A DNA stretch of 9,285 nucleotides from CAZIRF01 sp964541755 (GCA_964541755.1 CAZIRF010000067.1:1-9285), one strand, 5' to 3'; positions 1-7,900 are shown, counted from the first letter of the stretch. Notes: a model not told the origin generated them from the sequence alone. A program made the numbers and translations.

Positions 1-1
1 C

Positions 2-1360
2 CTGGCCAAGCGCGGCCGCGGCGAGATCCTCGACGTCATAACGACCATCGAGGCCGGCAGCGCCTCGCGTGCCGAGCTCCTGGTCGACCTCGCAGAGCGC
101 GACGAGGGCCGCGAGCGTGGCATTACCACCATTATGGACGAGCTGCGCGACGAGACCCTGGGTATACCCGGCGCCGACCGGGTAAGCTTTCGTAAGGCCC
201 AGTCCGGGCCGCCGGTGAGCGCCCCCATCGGCTACCGCCTGCGCGGCGACGACTACGACGCCCTCGCAGACGGCATCGCCGGCATCCGCGACATCATCGC
301 GACCTACCCCGTCGCCTTCAACACGAGCGACAGCCTCGAGGCTGCGGCCCCCGAACTGCGCATCCGCGTCAATGAGGAGCACGCCGCCGCCAACGGTCTC
401 TCTGTCCAGGCTCTGGGGGCCGCCATACGCGCGGCCTACGACGGCATCCCGGCGGGGGCGATCTTCCTGGACAACGAGGAGCTCGACGTCATCGTGCGCC
501 TTCCCGCACAGGGCCCCATCGCCGCAGAGCCGGTTCCCGGGGCGGCAGACCGCGAGAGGACATCACCGCTGGCGCGCCTCGAAGCCCTCCAGTTCAGCAC
601 CCCCAGCGGGAAGAAGCTCCCCTTCTCGTCGGTGGCCAGCATCGAACTGGCCGACGGCCTCGCTTCCATCAAGCGGGTCGACGGCAAACGCGAGGCGAGC
701 ATCGAGGCAGACGCCTGCGACACCCGCCAGATCCCCGTCATCGACCGGGCCGTCGAACGCTGGTTCGACGAGGAGTTCAAGCCCCTCCACCCGGACATAG
801 AGCTGGTCAAGGGCGGCGAGTTCAGCGAGTTTGCCGACCTCCTCGTGCAGATACTGCGCGTCTTCCTCCTGGGCCTCTTCCTTATCTACGCCATACTCGG
901 CGCCCAGTTCAAGTCCTACACGCAGCCCTTCCTCATCCTTATCTCCATCCCCATGGCCTTCGCCGGGGTATTCCTCTACCTCGCCATCTCCAGCACCCCC
1001 TTCTCGACGACCGTCATGTACGCGGCCGTGGCCCTCGCCGGTATCGCCGTCAACGACACCATCGTCCTCATCGACTTCATCAACACCCGCCGCAAGGAGG
1101 GCAAGAGCATTGCCGATGCCGTCGTCGAGGCCGCCTCCACCCGCCTGCGACCCATCATGCTTACCTCGGTGACGACCATCGCCGGGCTCCTCCCCACCGC
1201 AATCGGCATTGGCGGCTATTCGGTCGTGTGGAGCCCCATGGCCAGCACCATCATCTTTGGCCTTGTGTTCTCGACCGCGACGGCCCTCCTCGTCATTCCG
1301 TCCTTCTACGGTCTCCTTTTCGACCGCAAAAAGCGGCGGATAAAAATGGTGGAGGCATAG
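2..1360 (+). CDS. RND-family (HAE1/AcrB-like) efflux transporter, C-terminal part, 5' truncated by window edge
   Basis: This is the inner-membrane, proton-driven subunit of a tripartite efflux pump that exports drugs, detergents or other amphiphiles. The frame is open from base 2 to the TAG at 1358-1360, giving 452 visible residues of the roughly 1,000-1,050 usual for the family. The ATG at 134 is internal, because coding sequence continues upstream of it. The first two thirds is the second periplasmic loop (porter and docking regions), with the typical stretches ELRIRVNEEHAAANGLSVQA (about 350-410) and RVDGKREASIEAD (about 676-715). Five hydrophobic helices matching TM8-TM12 follow from about 820 to 1320. 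They include AILGAQFKSYTQPF after the first helix, GIAVNDTIVLIDFIN between helices and the LRPIMLTSVTTIAGLLP segment. It ends in a short basic tail, FDRKKRRIK. The membrane-fusion partner and outer-membrane channel would lie upstream, outside the window. The family is certain; the substrate cannot be told. Confidence 0.95.
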   Translation: MAKRGRGEILDVITTIEAGSASRAELLVDLAERDEGRERGITTIMDELRDETLGIPGADRVSFRKAQSGPPVSAPIGYRLRGDDYDALADGIAGIRDIIATYPVAFNTSDSLEAAAPELRIRVNEEHAAANGLSVQALGAAIRAAYDGIPAGAIFLDNEELDVIVRLPAQGPIAAEPVPGAADRERTSPLARLEALQFSTPSGKKLPFSSVASIELADGLASIKRVDGKREASIEADACDTRQIPVIDRAVERWFDEEFKPLHPDIELVKGGEFSEFADLLVQILRVFLLGLFLIYAILGAQFKSYTQPFLILISIPMAFAGVFLYLAISSTPFSTTVMYAAVALAGIAVNDTIVLIDFINTRRKEGKSIADAVVEAASTRLRPIMLTSVTTIAGLLPTAIGIGGYSVVWSPMASTIIFGLVFSTATALLVIPSFYGLLFDRKKRRIKMVEA

Positions 1361-1454
1361 GGAAGGGCGGGGGGAAGGCCTTCCCCCCCGGGCGCACGCC
1401 GCCCTGTCCCCGGCAGAGATCCTGCCGGGGACAGGCCTCTGTTGCGCCCTTCCC
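1360..1454. repeat. Nested GC-rich inverted repeats downstream of the RND gene, possible transcript-end structure
   Basis: Three inverted repeats nest here. The innermost is a perfect 14-bp stem, 1403-1416 (CCTGTCCCCGGCAG) against 1422-1435 (CTGCCGGGGACAGG), with loop AGATC. A perfect 20-bp palindrome spans 1369-1388, centred between 1378 and 1379 (GGGGGGAAGG and its complement). An outer 10-bp pair, 1360-1369 (GGGAAGGGCG) against 1445-1454 (CGCCCTTCCC), encloses the others and competes with the palindrome. The outer arm begins on the last base of the RND stop codon. No T-run follows the 14-bp stem, so it is not a canonical intrinsic terminator. It could protect an mRNA 3' end, pause polymerase or be a copy of a dispersed extragenic palindrome. 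The rest of the gap to 1500 holds no gene I can support. Confidence 0.6.
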
Positions 1455-1507
1455 CCTTCGCCGGGGGCAGGCCATGACCCGAAGCCAAAGAGCCTTACGC
1501 CCAACAG

Positions 1508-1529
1508 GCCCCCGGACCCCCGGGCTTTT
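1508..1529 (+). terminator. Weak candidate intrinsic terminator for the RND transcript
   Basis: A 5-bp G+C stem, CCCGG (1511-1515) with CCGGG (1520-1524) and loop ACCC, is followed by CTTTTC. The left side (GCCCCCGG, 1508-1515) can alternatively pair with CCGGGGGC at 1461-1468, which would give an 8-bp stem with a long loop. The stem is short and only four T residues follow, so this is a tentative call. It is, however, the only G+C hairpin followed by Ts between the RND stop codon and the next promoter. Confidence 0.35.
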
Positions 1530-1547
1530 CAACCCCCTCTGGAGTCT

Positions 1548-1572
1548 GTCAAACCCGATTCCGGGTAATGAC
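1548..1572. promoter_or_regulatory. Interrupted dyad overlapping the -35 of the CofE-like gene, candidate operator
   Basis: The left half reads GTCA-A-ACCCG (1548-1557) and the right half CGGGT-AA-TGAC (1562-1572), around a 4-base centre ATTC. Both the inner 5-bp arms and the outer 4-bp arms are perfect complements. The right half covers most of the proposed -35 hexamer (1568-1573), where a bound repressor would block polymerase. The regulator is unknown, and the arms are short enough that chance remains possible. Confidence 0.35.
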
Positions 1573-1596
1573 GAATTGAATGTTTTCTCCTATACT
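1568..1596 (+). promoter_or_regulatory. Sigma70-type promoter candidate for the CofE-like gene
   Basis: The -35 is ATGACG (1568-1573, matching TTGACA at four central positions) and the -10 is TATACT (1591-1596, five of six matches), separated by the ideal 17 bp. Transcription would start near 1603, leaving a leader of about 64 bases before the ATG at 1667. The surroundings are locally A+T-richer than the flanking DNA, as expected of a promoter. Confidence 0.5.
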
Positions 1597-1666
1597 TCCG
1601 GCGGCTTGGAGCCTGTCAGCATCTGCCGGCTGCTTCGCGCCCAATTTGACAGTGTCGGAGGCCAGG

Positions 1667-2860
1667 ATGAGGACAGTTGGAACGGTTGTACGGGGTATAC
1701 GCACCCCGGTGGTGCGCAAAGGCGATGACCTCGTCTCAATCGTGGCAGAGAGTGTCTTGACCGCCTCGAAGAATGAGGGCTTTGGCTTGCGCGACAGGGA
1801 TATCATCGGTATTACCGAATCGGTTGTCGCCCGTGCCGCCGGGAACTACGCCCCGGTCGAAGCCATCGCCAAGGATGTGCGCGCCAAGTTCGGCTGCGAC
1901 AGCATCGGCGTCATCTTCCCCATCCTCTCCCGCAATCGCTTCGCCATCTGTCTGCGTGGCATCGCCATGGGTGTCAAGAAGATAGTCCTCATGCTCTCCT
2001 GGCCGGGGGACGAGGTGGGGAACCAGATTGTCGACGACGAAGCGGTTGAAAAGTCCGGGCTCAATCCCTGGAGCGATGTCCTGGACGAAAAGTCCTGGCG
2101 CGATGCCTTTGGCTCCCAAAAGCACCCCTTTACCGGGGTTGATTACGTCGAATACTACCGCTCGATTATCCGCGAGGCCGGCTGTGAAGTCGAGGTCGTC
2201 TTTGCAAACCAGCCCGAGGCCATCCTCTCCTACACGAAAGATGTCCTGGCCTGCGACATGCACACCCGCGAAAAGACCAAGCGGCGCCTGCGTGCGGCCG
2301 GGGCACGCACTGTTTTTTCCCTGGACAACATCCTCAACGCCCCGGTCGACGGATCGGGATACAACGAGTCCTGGGGGCTCCTCGGGTCGAACAAATCCAC
2401 CGAGGACACGGTAAAGCTCTTCCCCAACGATTGCCAGGCCTTTGTCGACGCGGTTCAGACCCGCCTCCTCGAGGCGAGCGGCAAACACGTCGAGGTTCTC
2501 GTCTATGGCGACGGGGCCTTCAAGGACCCCGTGGGCAAAATATGGGAGCTGGCCGATCCGGTCGTCTCTCCCGCCTATACCCCGGGCCTCGAGGGAACCC
2601 CCAACGAGCTCAAGCTCAAGTACCTGGCAGACAACGACTTCGCCTCTTTGAGCGGGGCGGCCCTCAACGAGGCCATCCGCAACTCGATAGCGCAGAAGGC
2701 CGGCGACCTCAAGGGCTCCATGGCCTCCCAGGGGACCACCCCCCGCCGTCTTACCGACCTCATCGGTTCCCTCTGCGACCTTACCAGTGGCTCTGGCGAC
2801 AAGGGCACCCCGGTCGTCCACATCCAGGGCTACTTCGATACCTTCGCCAGCGACAATTGA
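1667..2860 (+). CDS. CofE-like protein (coenzyme F420-0:L-glutamate ligase superfamily), stand-alone
   Basis: The protein has 397 residues. The ATG at 1667 is chosen because GGAG (1657-1660) lies six bases upstream and the family N terminus (MRTVGTVVRGIRTPVVRKGD) starts there. An upstream in-frame ATG at 1580 has no such site and overlaps the promoter. Residues 38-60 (FGLRDRDIIGITESVVARAAGN) match the CofE signature, and GVIFPILSRNRF (81-92) and GVKKIVLMLSWPGDEVGN (102-119) follow. The second half, including VYGDGAFKDPVGKIWELADP (279-298), is characteristic of a longer subfamily annotated as F420-0:glutamate ligase in many anaerobes. True CofE adds glutamates to F420-0 with GTP and is shorter, about 250 residues. 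No other F420 gene is visible and likely host groups generally lack F420, so the superfamily is well supported while the reaction is not. The product is soluble and appears monocistronic, between a promoter and a terminator. Confidence 0.85.
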   Translation: MRTVGTVVRGIRTPVVRKGDDLVSIVAESVLTASKNEGFGLRDRDIIGITESVVARAAGNYAPVEAIAKDVRAKFGCDSIGVIFPILSRNRFAICLRGIAMGVKKIVLMLSWPGDEVGNQIVDDEAVEKSGLNPWSDVLDEKSWRDAFGSQKHPFTGVDYVEYYRSIIREAGCEVEVVFANQPEAILSYTKDVLACDMHTREKTKRRLRAAGARTVFSLDNILNAPVDGSGYNESWGLLGSNKSTEDTVKLFPNDCQAFVDAVQTRLLEASGKHVEVLVYGDGAFKDPVGKIWELADPVVSPAYTPGLEGTPNELKLKYLADNDFASLSGAALNEAIRNSIAQKAGDLKGSMASQGTTPRRLTDLIGSLCDLTSGSGDKGTPVVHIQGYFDTFASDN

Positions 2861-2867
2861 TCTCCAG

Positions 2868-2904
2868 CCCGGCCAACCCATTTATGGCAGGGCCGGGTTC
2901 TTGT
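2868..2904 (+). terminator. Intrinsic terminator after the CofE-like gene
   Basis: CCCGGCC (2868-2874) pairs perfectly with GGCCGGG (2891-2897). The 16-base loop can itself close through CCA/TGG (2878-2880 with 2885-2887), and TTCTTGTT follows. The hairpin starts seven bases after the stop codon, in the 44-base gap between two converging genes. Its U-rich side fits the plus-strand gene. The stem could also slow transcripts from the opposing gene, but there is no T-run on that side. Confidence 0.7.
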
Positions 2905-3414
2905 TCAATCGCAGGCCGGATGGACCGAACGAATATCGTCGAAAACGATAAAGGCCCCTTTGTCGTGACTTCTGGCGATTCGGGATATCTCGTTTGCACT
3001 TTTGCGTCTTACCTGAACAAAGAGGAGATGTACCTCTCCATCCCGCCCCCTGCCATCAAGGATGGTTACCCGAAATCCCTTGTTACGCAGGGTCTCTGCA
3101 ATAGTGTCCCCTTCACGCGTAAAAATGCGTACTACCTGCTCGCCAACCTTGAAGAATCCCTCCAGTGTCATCCCCACCCAGGTTCCCGAAGCGAAGCCCA
3201 GTGCAAAGGCAATCGCAGTTAACGGGTCACTTACCTGAGCGAGTACACGCGAGACTGCGAAAATCCAGATTAAGGATTCGAAGAAGGCAATACCGAAGGC
3301 ATGGAGCTTCTTCCCCCGGATAATCATGACATGTCGCAGGGTTCCAAGGGCGACATCGCAGACGCGTGCGAAGAAGACGATGAGGGCGGTGAGTAACGCA
3401 GAGAGGGTAAACAC
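2905..3414 (-). CDS. UPF0316 / DUF2179 (YebE-like) small membrane protein
   Basis: The protein has 169 residues and its function is unknown. The start is the GTG at 3414-3412, with GGAGG five bases upstream on the minus strand. The frame extends upstream to 3516, but that extra stretch crosses the promoter region and is not family-like. Three hydrophobic helices lie at about 3-22, 38-58 and 64-84. Hallmarks are ARVCDVALGTLRHVMIIRG (16-34), the FFESLIWIFAVSRVL helix and ALGFASGTWVGMTLEGFF (71-88). A cytosolic C-terminal DUF2179-type domain follows (about 91-165), with VRIFTREGDTIAETLRNKGF and KGAFIVFDDIRSVHP. Length and layout match the B. subtilis YebE/UPF0316 group. It converges on the CofE-like gene and diverges from the signalling operon. 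DUF2179 domains also occur at the C termini of YitT-type membrane proteins, where a regulatory, ligand-binding role has been suggested but not shown. Confidence 0.88.
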   Translation of the reverse strand: MFTLSALLTALIVFFARVCDVALGTLRHVMIIRGKKLHAFGIAFFESLIWIFAVSRVLAQVSDPLTAIAFALGFASGTWVGMTLEGFFKVGEQVVRIFTREGDTIAETLRNKGFRVTILDGRGRDGEVHLLFVQVRRKSANEISRIARSHDKGAFIVFDDIRSVHPACD

Positions 3415-3471
3415 ATAAACCTCCAGAGTTGATATGGGTGCAGTATGGGTATGCTGTCGGGGTGAACAGGG

Positions 3472-3500
3472 AATATACGCTTTCCGTACGGGAAGGGCAA
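3472..3500 (-). promoter_or_regulatory. Sigma70-type promoter candidate for the UPF0316 gene
   Basis: Read on the minus strand, the -35 is TTGCCC (3500-3495, four of six matches) and the -10 is TATATT (3477-3472, five of six), with a 17-bp spacer. Transcription would start near 3465, leaving about 50 leader bases before the GTG at 3414. The spacer contains the dyad described in the next entry. Confidence 0.5.
3481..3494. promoter_or_regulatory. 14-bp imperfect palindrome inside the UPF0316 promoter spacer, candidate operator
   Basis: The sequence TTTCCGTACGGGAA has the perfect 8-bp core CCGTACGG (3484-3491) flanked by complementary TT/AA with one mismatched pair (3483/3492). It sits wholly between the proposed -35 and -10 on the minus strand, about 36 bases upstream of the plus-strand -10. 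A regulator here could therefore affect both directions. No regulator family is assigned. Confidence 0.35.
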
Positions 3501-3529
3501 ATCTTCGTGCAGGCATTGCCTCCGTAACC

Positions 3530-3535
3530 TATACT
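3530..3535 (+). promoter_or_regulatory. -10 candidate (TATACT) for the signalling operon
   Basis: TATACT matches the -10 consensus at five of six positions and is the same hexamer proposed upstream of the CofE-like gene. Transcription would begin near 3542, about 20 bases before the ATG at 3563 and just ahead of its Shine-Dalgarno. No good -35 lies 16-18 bases upstream (GTGCAG at 3507-3512 matches at two positions), so expression may need an activator or another sigma factor. Confidence 0.35.
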
Positions 3536-3562
3536 CATAGCGGTATAAAAAGGAGGAAGTTC

Positions 3563-4936
3563 ATGAGTGAATACTTGGGGGGGGATCCTTCCCGTTCCGG
3601 CTCCAACGATGAAGCGGCGCGTGCCGCACGGCTCAAGGTCATTGTCGACCGCCTTGCCTCCGGCGCAAGACCTGCCGATGTCAAACGCGAATTCCACGAG
3701 CTGATAAAAGGAGCTGACGCCGCCGAGGTCGCCGCCCTCGAGCAGGCCCTTATCGAGAGCGGCACCCCGGTCGAGGAGGTTCAGCGCCTCTGTGAGGTCC
3801 ATGCCGATGTATTCCGCTCCGGGCTCGAGCGGGGCGCGCGCGAAGAGCGCATGCCGGGTCACCCGGTGCATACCTTCCAAGCGGAGAACCGCGAAGCCAA
3901 AAAGAGGCTCCGCGCCCTGTCTTTTTCCTCGCTGCGCAGCCTCTTGAGCCTGCGCCAGGCAATTGCGGAACTCAAAGCCATCATTACCCACTACGAGCGC
4001 AAGGAGAACCAGCTTTTCCCCTACCTCGAAAAGACCGGTTTTACCGGGCCCTCGAAGGTCATGTGGGGCAAACACGACGAGATTCGCGAGGTCTTCCGCG
4101 CCCTCGACCAGGCTTTTGCAGACGCAGACCTGCGGCGGGTGCGCGCCCTTGCGCGCGATCTGTCGAAGCGCATGCGCATGATGATCTTCATGGAAGAGCG
4201 CATCCTCTTTCCCAACGCCCTCAAGCGCCTGTCCGCCGTCGACTGGGCGGCCATTCGCCGTGGCGAGGACGCCATCGGCTTTGCCTGGGTCAAGCCCGGT
4301 GCCGAGTGGGACCCGGCCCTCGCGGGGGCGGCCCCAGTGGTCGCCGCTCCTGCGGCAGCCGCTCCTGTGGCCGCTGGCGCGGGAGCCGGAGCGGGCGGTT
4401 CCGGAGCGAGGGCCTCCGGCCTCTACAAGAACTTCGAGGCGGCTATCGCGCGCAAGGCGGCCGGCGCGGACGCGCCGGCTCCCGCCACAGACCCCGGAAT
4501 ACCGGGTGCGGGTGGAACTATCAGCAGGGATTCTTCCATTCCCCTTTCTGAAGGGGCCCTCCCCTTGGACGTCCTTGACCGCATTCTGACCATGCTGCCG
4601 CTCGACCTCTCCTTTGTCGATGCGGAAGACCGCGTGCGCTACTACTCCGACTCGCCGCACCGGGTTTTCCCCCGCAGCCCGGCCATAATCGGGCGGGAGG
4701 TACAGAACTGTCACCCGCCCAAGAGCGTCCACATCGTCGAGCAAATACTTGCGGCCTTCAAGGCGGGCGAAAAGGACAGTGCGGATTTCTGGATCGAGAT
4801 GGGCGGCCGCTTTATCCATATAAGCTATAAAGCGGTGCGTGACGATGCCGGTGCCTACCTCGGTTGCCTCGAGATGAGCATGGATGCCACGGATCTTCGG
4901 GCCTTGACCGGGCAGCGGCGTCTCTTGGACTGGTAG
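3563..4936 (+). CDS. DUF438-hemerythrin (HHE)-PAS domain sensor protein
   Basis: This is a soluble 457-residue protein with no membrane segment. The ATG at 3563 follows a strong AGGAGG (3551-3556) with six bases between. A longer frame to 3434 runs through the promoter and is rejected. Domain order: DUF438 (about 22-90); a hemerythrin/HHE helical domain (about 95-230) with H100, H103, H143, E148, H171 and E211/E212 as likely di-iron ligands, in HPVHTF, HYERKENQLF, KHDEIR and MEERILFP; a low-complexity Ala/Gly/Pro linker (about 252-320); and a C-terminal PAS domain (about 333-447). The PAS contains RYYSDSPHRVFPRSPAIIGR, the conserved CHPPKSVHIVE (383-393) and the family C-terminal RRLLDW. The composition matches known DUF438/HHE/PAS proteins of anaerobes. 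Hemerythrin domains bind O2 and in some cases NO; which ligand acts here is not visible. It has no catalytic output domain, so it probably signals by contact, most likely with the kinase encoded nine bases downstream. Confidence 0.92.
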   Translation: MSEYLGGDPSRSGSNDEAARAARLKVIVDRLASGARPADVKREFHELIKGADAAEVAALEQALIESGTPVEEVQRLCEVHADVFRSGLERGAREERMPGHPVHTFQAENREAKKRLRALSFSSLRSLLSLRQAIAELKAIITHYERKENQLFPYLEKTGFTGPSKVMWGKHDEIREVFRALDQAFADADLRRVRALARDLSKRMRMMIFMEERILFPNALKRLSAVDWAAIRRGEDAIGFAWVKPGAEWDPALAGAAPVVAAPAAAAPVAAGAGAGAGGSGARASGLYKNFEAAIARKAAGADAPAPATDPGIPGAGGTISRDSSIPLSEGALPLDVLDRILTMLPLDLSFVDAEDRVRYYSDSPHRVFPRSPAIIGREVQNCHPPKSVHIVEQILAAFKAGEKDSADFWIEMGGRFIHISYKAVRDDAGAYLGCLEMSMDATDLRALTGQRRLLDW

Positions 4937-4945
4937 GAAGCGCGC

Positions 4946-7900
4946 GTGAAGCAGGAACCCGTCCCCATGAATACCTACCTCGCCGATTCCCCCTTTGGCT
5001 GGGCCCTGCACGAGGTTATCCGCGACGAGGCGGGAAAAGTGGTGGATTATGTCTTCCGGAAGGTAAATCCGGCCTTCGGGGAGCTCACCGGGCTCATACC
5101 GGCAGAGATCGAGGGCAAGCGGGCTACCGAGGTCATCCCCCACCTGCGCGACGGCGACTTCGACTGGGTCGATTATTATGGGCGCCTGGCCCTGGAAGGC
5201 GGGAGCGAGCTCATCGAGCAGCATGCCGAGGCCTTGGGGCGCTGGTACATGGTTCACGCTTGGTCGAAGGGCGACGGATTTTTCACCACCCTCTTTTTCG
5301 ATGTCACCACCATGCGCGAGCAGTCCGAAGAGCTCGCGGGCTTTTTTCAGGTCAACCTCGATCTCCTGTGTATAGCCGATACCGATGGTCGCTTTATCAA
5401 GGTAAACCCCCAATGGGCGTCGGTCCTGGGGTACTCGGAGGATGAGCTCGAGTCGCGCTACTTCCTCGATTTTGTGCACCCGGACGACCTCGAAGCGACC
5501 CTGGAGGCGATAAAGGAGCTCTCCGCACAGAAGGATGTCCTCAACTTCGTCAATCGCTATCGCTCGAAGGACGGGGCTTATCGCTGGATAGAGTGGCGCT
5601 CCCACCCGCGCGGGAAGCTCATTTATGCCGCGGCGCGGGACATCAGTGCGCGCAAGGCGTCGGAGGAGTTCATCGAGACTCACAGCCGTATGCAGGACCT
5701 GCTTATCCGCTTGTCGACCCGCTTCATCAATGCCCCACACGATGAGGAGGCCGTTGTCATCAACGAGGCTTTGGCCGAGATCGGGCGTTTCGCCGGAGCG
5801 GATCGGGCGTACATCTTCTCCTATGACCATGAAAAGCGCCTCCTGTTCAACACATACGAGTGGTGTGAGGAGGGGGTGGAAGCGCAAATCGACAAGCTCC
5901 AGAACATCTCCTGGGACGATGCGCCGGAGTGGCTTGAACGCCACTTCGCCGGGCAGAACATGGTCATAGAGGGTGTGCAGGCCCTTCCGGCAGGATCCCT
6001 TACCCGCCGCATCCTCGAAGACCAGGGGGTTGTGAGTCTTATCGCCGTTCCCCTCATGGACCGTGGAACGGCGGTCGGGTTTTTGGGCTTCGATTCGGTC
6101 AATATAGTCCACCTCTATTCTGAACGTGAGACGGTCATACTCACGATGTTTGCGGGCATGTTGGTGAATCTCATGAAGCGCTGTGCCCTCGAGGAGAGCC
6201 TCGTCGAGTCAAAGGAAGAGGCTGATAGAGCAAGCCGCATCAAGGCGGAGTTTCTCGCAAACATGAGCCATGAAATCCGTACCCCCATGAATGCCATCAG
6301 CGGTTTTGGTCGGCTCCTGGCCGACCACCGCGAGCTTCCCGCAGACGCATTGAGTCTGGTTCAAAAGATAAACAGTTCATCCCGCCTCCTTCTGGGCATT
6401 ATAAACGACATTCTGGACTACTCGAAAATTGAAGCGGGCAAACTGGAACTGGACCCGTATCCTTTTTGCTTGAGTGATATCGTCGAGCAGTTGACGAGCC
6501 TCTTCGACGACAGCGCCCGTGCAAAGGGGCTCGATTTTGTCATCGAGCAATCCCCCGACATGCCGGACACTCTCATGGGGGATGCCCTGCGCCTTATCCA
6601 AGTCCTCGTCAATCTCCTGGGGAACGCCATCAAGTTTACGCAGAAGGGCCGTGTTGTCCTGCGTGTTTCCACCTGCCGTGACGGCTTTGAAGCGGCCGGG
6701 GTGGGGACGCCGGGGGCAGGGCCCGGGGAAGGAGCGGATTGCAGCGATATAAGCCCGGCGGCACAGACCGGGACTGGCGCTTATTGTGTCGATGTAAACC
6801 CCGCGGCACAAATTGGAAATGCCACAGAGTGTGACGATGTAAGCCCCGCGCCACAATCCGGCACCACGGCCCCTTCTTTGCGTCTGGTCTGTTTCGAGGT
6901 CTGCGATACCGGGAGGGGCATACCCCCGAACGAGCTGTCCCGTCTTTTTACCGCCTTCTCGCAGGGCGACACCTCGACTACCCGCAAGTTCGGGGGTACC
7001 GGGCTGGGGCTAGTCATTGCGAGCCGGCTTGTCGAGGCCATGGGCGGCCGCCTGCGGGTGGACTCTGTCTGGGGCGAGGGGAGCCGTTTCCACTTTTGTG
7101 TGCCCCTCCTGCCCCTTGCTCCGGAGCGTTTGGCTACGTCCTCGTCCCCGAATTTGTCCTGTGAAGACCTTGAGCGCCTGTCTCTGGAGTTCATCGACCG
7201 CCGCGCCCAGCTCCATGCCCCGTCAAAACAGCTTCCCGATCTTTCGGGCTATCGCCTGCTCCTCGTCGAGGACAACGGATTGGGCCGGGAAGTTGCCATG
7301 CGCCTCCTCTCGAAAACCGGCGCCCGCATCGATGTCGCGGTCAATGGCCAAGAGGCCGTTGACCGGGCCGACCCGCGCAAGCATGACCTCATCCTCATGG
7401 ACATCCAGATGCCGCTGATGGACGGCTACGAGGCGGCCAGCCGCATCCTCCTCGAACACCCGGGGCTTCCGGTTGTGGCCCTTTCTGCCGCTGTTACCGA
7501 GGAAGACCGGGCTCAATCGCGTGCCGGCGGCATGGTCGACCACCTCGCCAAGCCCATGGACGAGGCGGCCCTTGCGAATTTGTTCGAGCGCATTCTGCTC
7601 TCCGGCAGGCGGCCGGTGGACAAAACGCCCGACCCTGCCGGCCCCCTGGTCACTTCGACAGATAAACTGCCCGAACACGGCGCCCCCTATCAGACGAATT
7701 CTTCCTCCTCTTTCCCCGGTTTTGACCAATCCCTTCCGGCCCGCCTGGCGGGGAGCGAGGGGGACTTCGAGTACTCGATTCGCGCCCTCTTCCGCGAGCA
7801 GCTGGAGAACGACTTCAAGGGGCTCCCCGCCCTCCTTTCGGGGAATCCGTCGCCGGGCAGCATGGAGCATGAAGCCGCATTGCAACAGGCGCATGCACTC

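Noticed and set aside
563..1504. Antisense frame of 313 codons over the RND gene and the intergenic repeats
   Set aside because: The translation is highly biased in Gly, Glu and Asp, as expected opposite a membrane protein, and shows no family features.
1646..1651. Perfect TTGACA just upstream of the CofE-like start
   Set aside because: A matching -10 would fall inside the coding sequence near 1669-1674, where none is seen. The site is also only 16 bases from the ATG.
1228..1728. Plus-strand frame spanning the RND end, the intergenic region and the CofE-like start
   Set aside because: It overlaps two real genes in another frame, runs through palindromes and a promoter, and has no recognisable domain.
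1736..2881. Antisense open frame of 381 codons opposite the CofE-like gene
   Set aside because: It is a shadow of a gene with clear family motifs, and the product has no recognisable domain.
3544..3549. TATAAA as the -10 for the signalling operon
   Set aside because: Transcription would start within the Shine-Dalgarno, giving a leader too short for normal initiation. TATACT at 3530 fits better, although the A+T run may still help strand opening.
3227..6112. Very long antisense open frame (961 codons, minus strand) opposite the DUF438 gene and the start of the kinase gene
   Set aside because: The plus strand encodes clear domains throughout. The antisense product has no recognisable family and covers part of the real UPF0316 gene in another frame. 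Such frames arise easily in GC-rich DNA with few stop codons.
6636..6856. Possible minus-strand peptide or small RNA across the 45-bp repeats (frames reading LCRGAYI-like repeats)
   Set aside because: The repeats are in frame within a well-formed kinase on the plus strand, and I see no promoter or ribosome site for a minus-strand product. It remains possible only if the unit proves to be a dispersed element.
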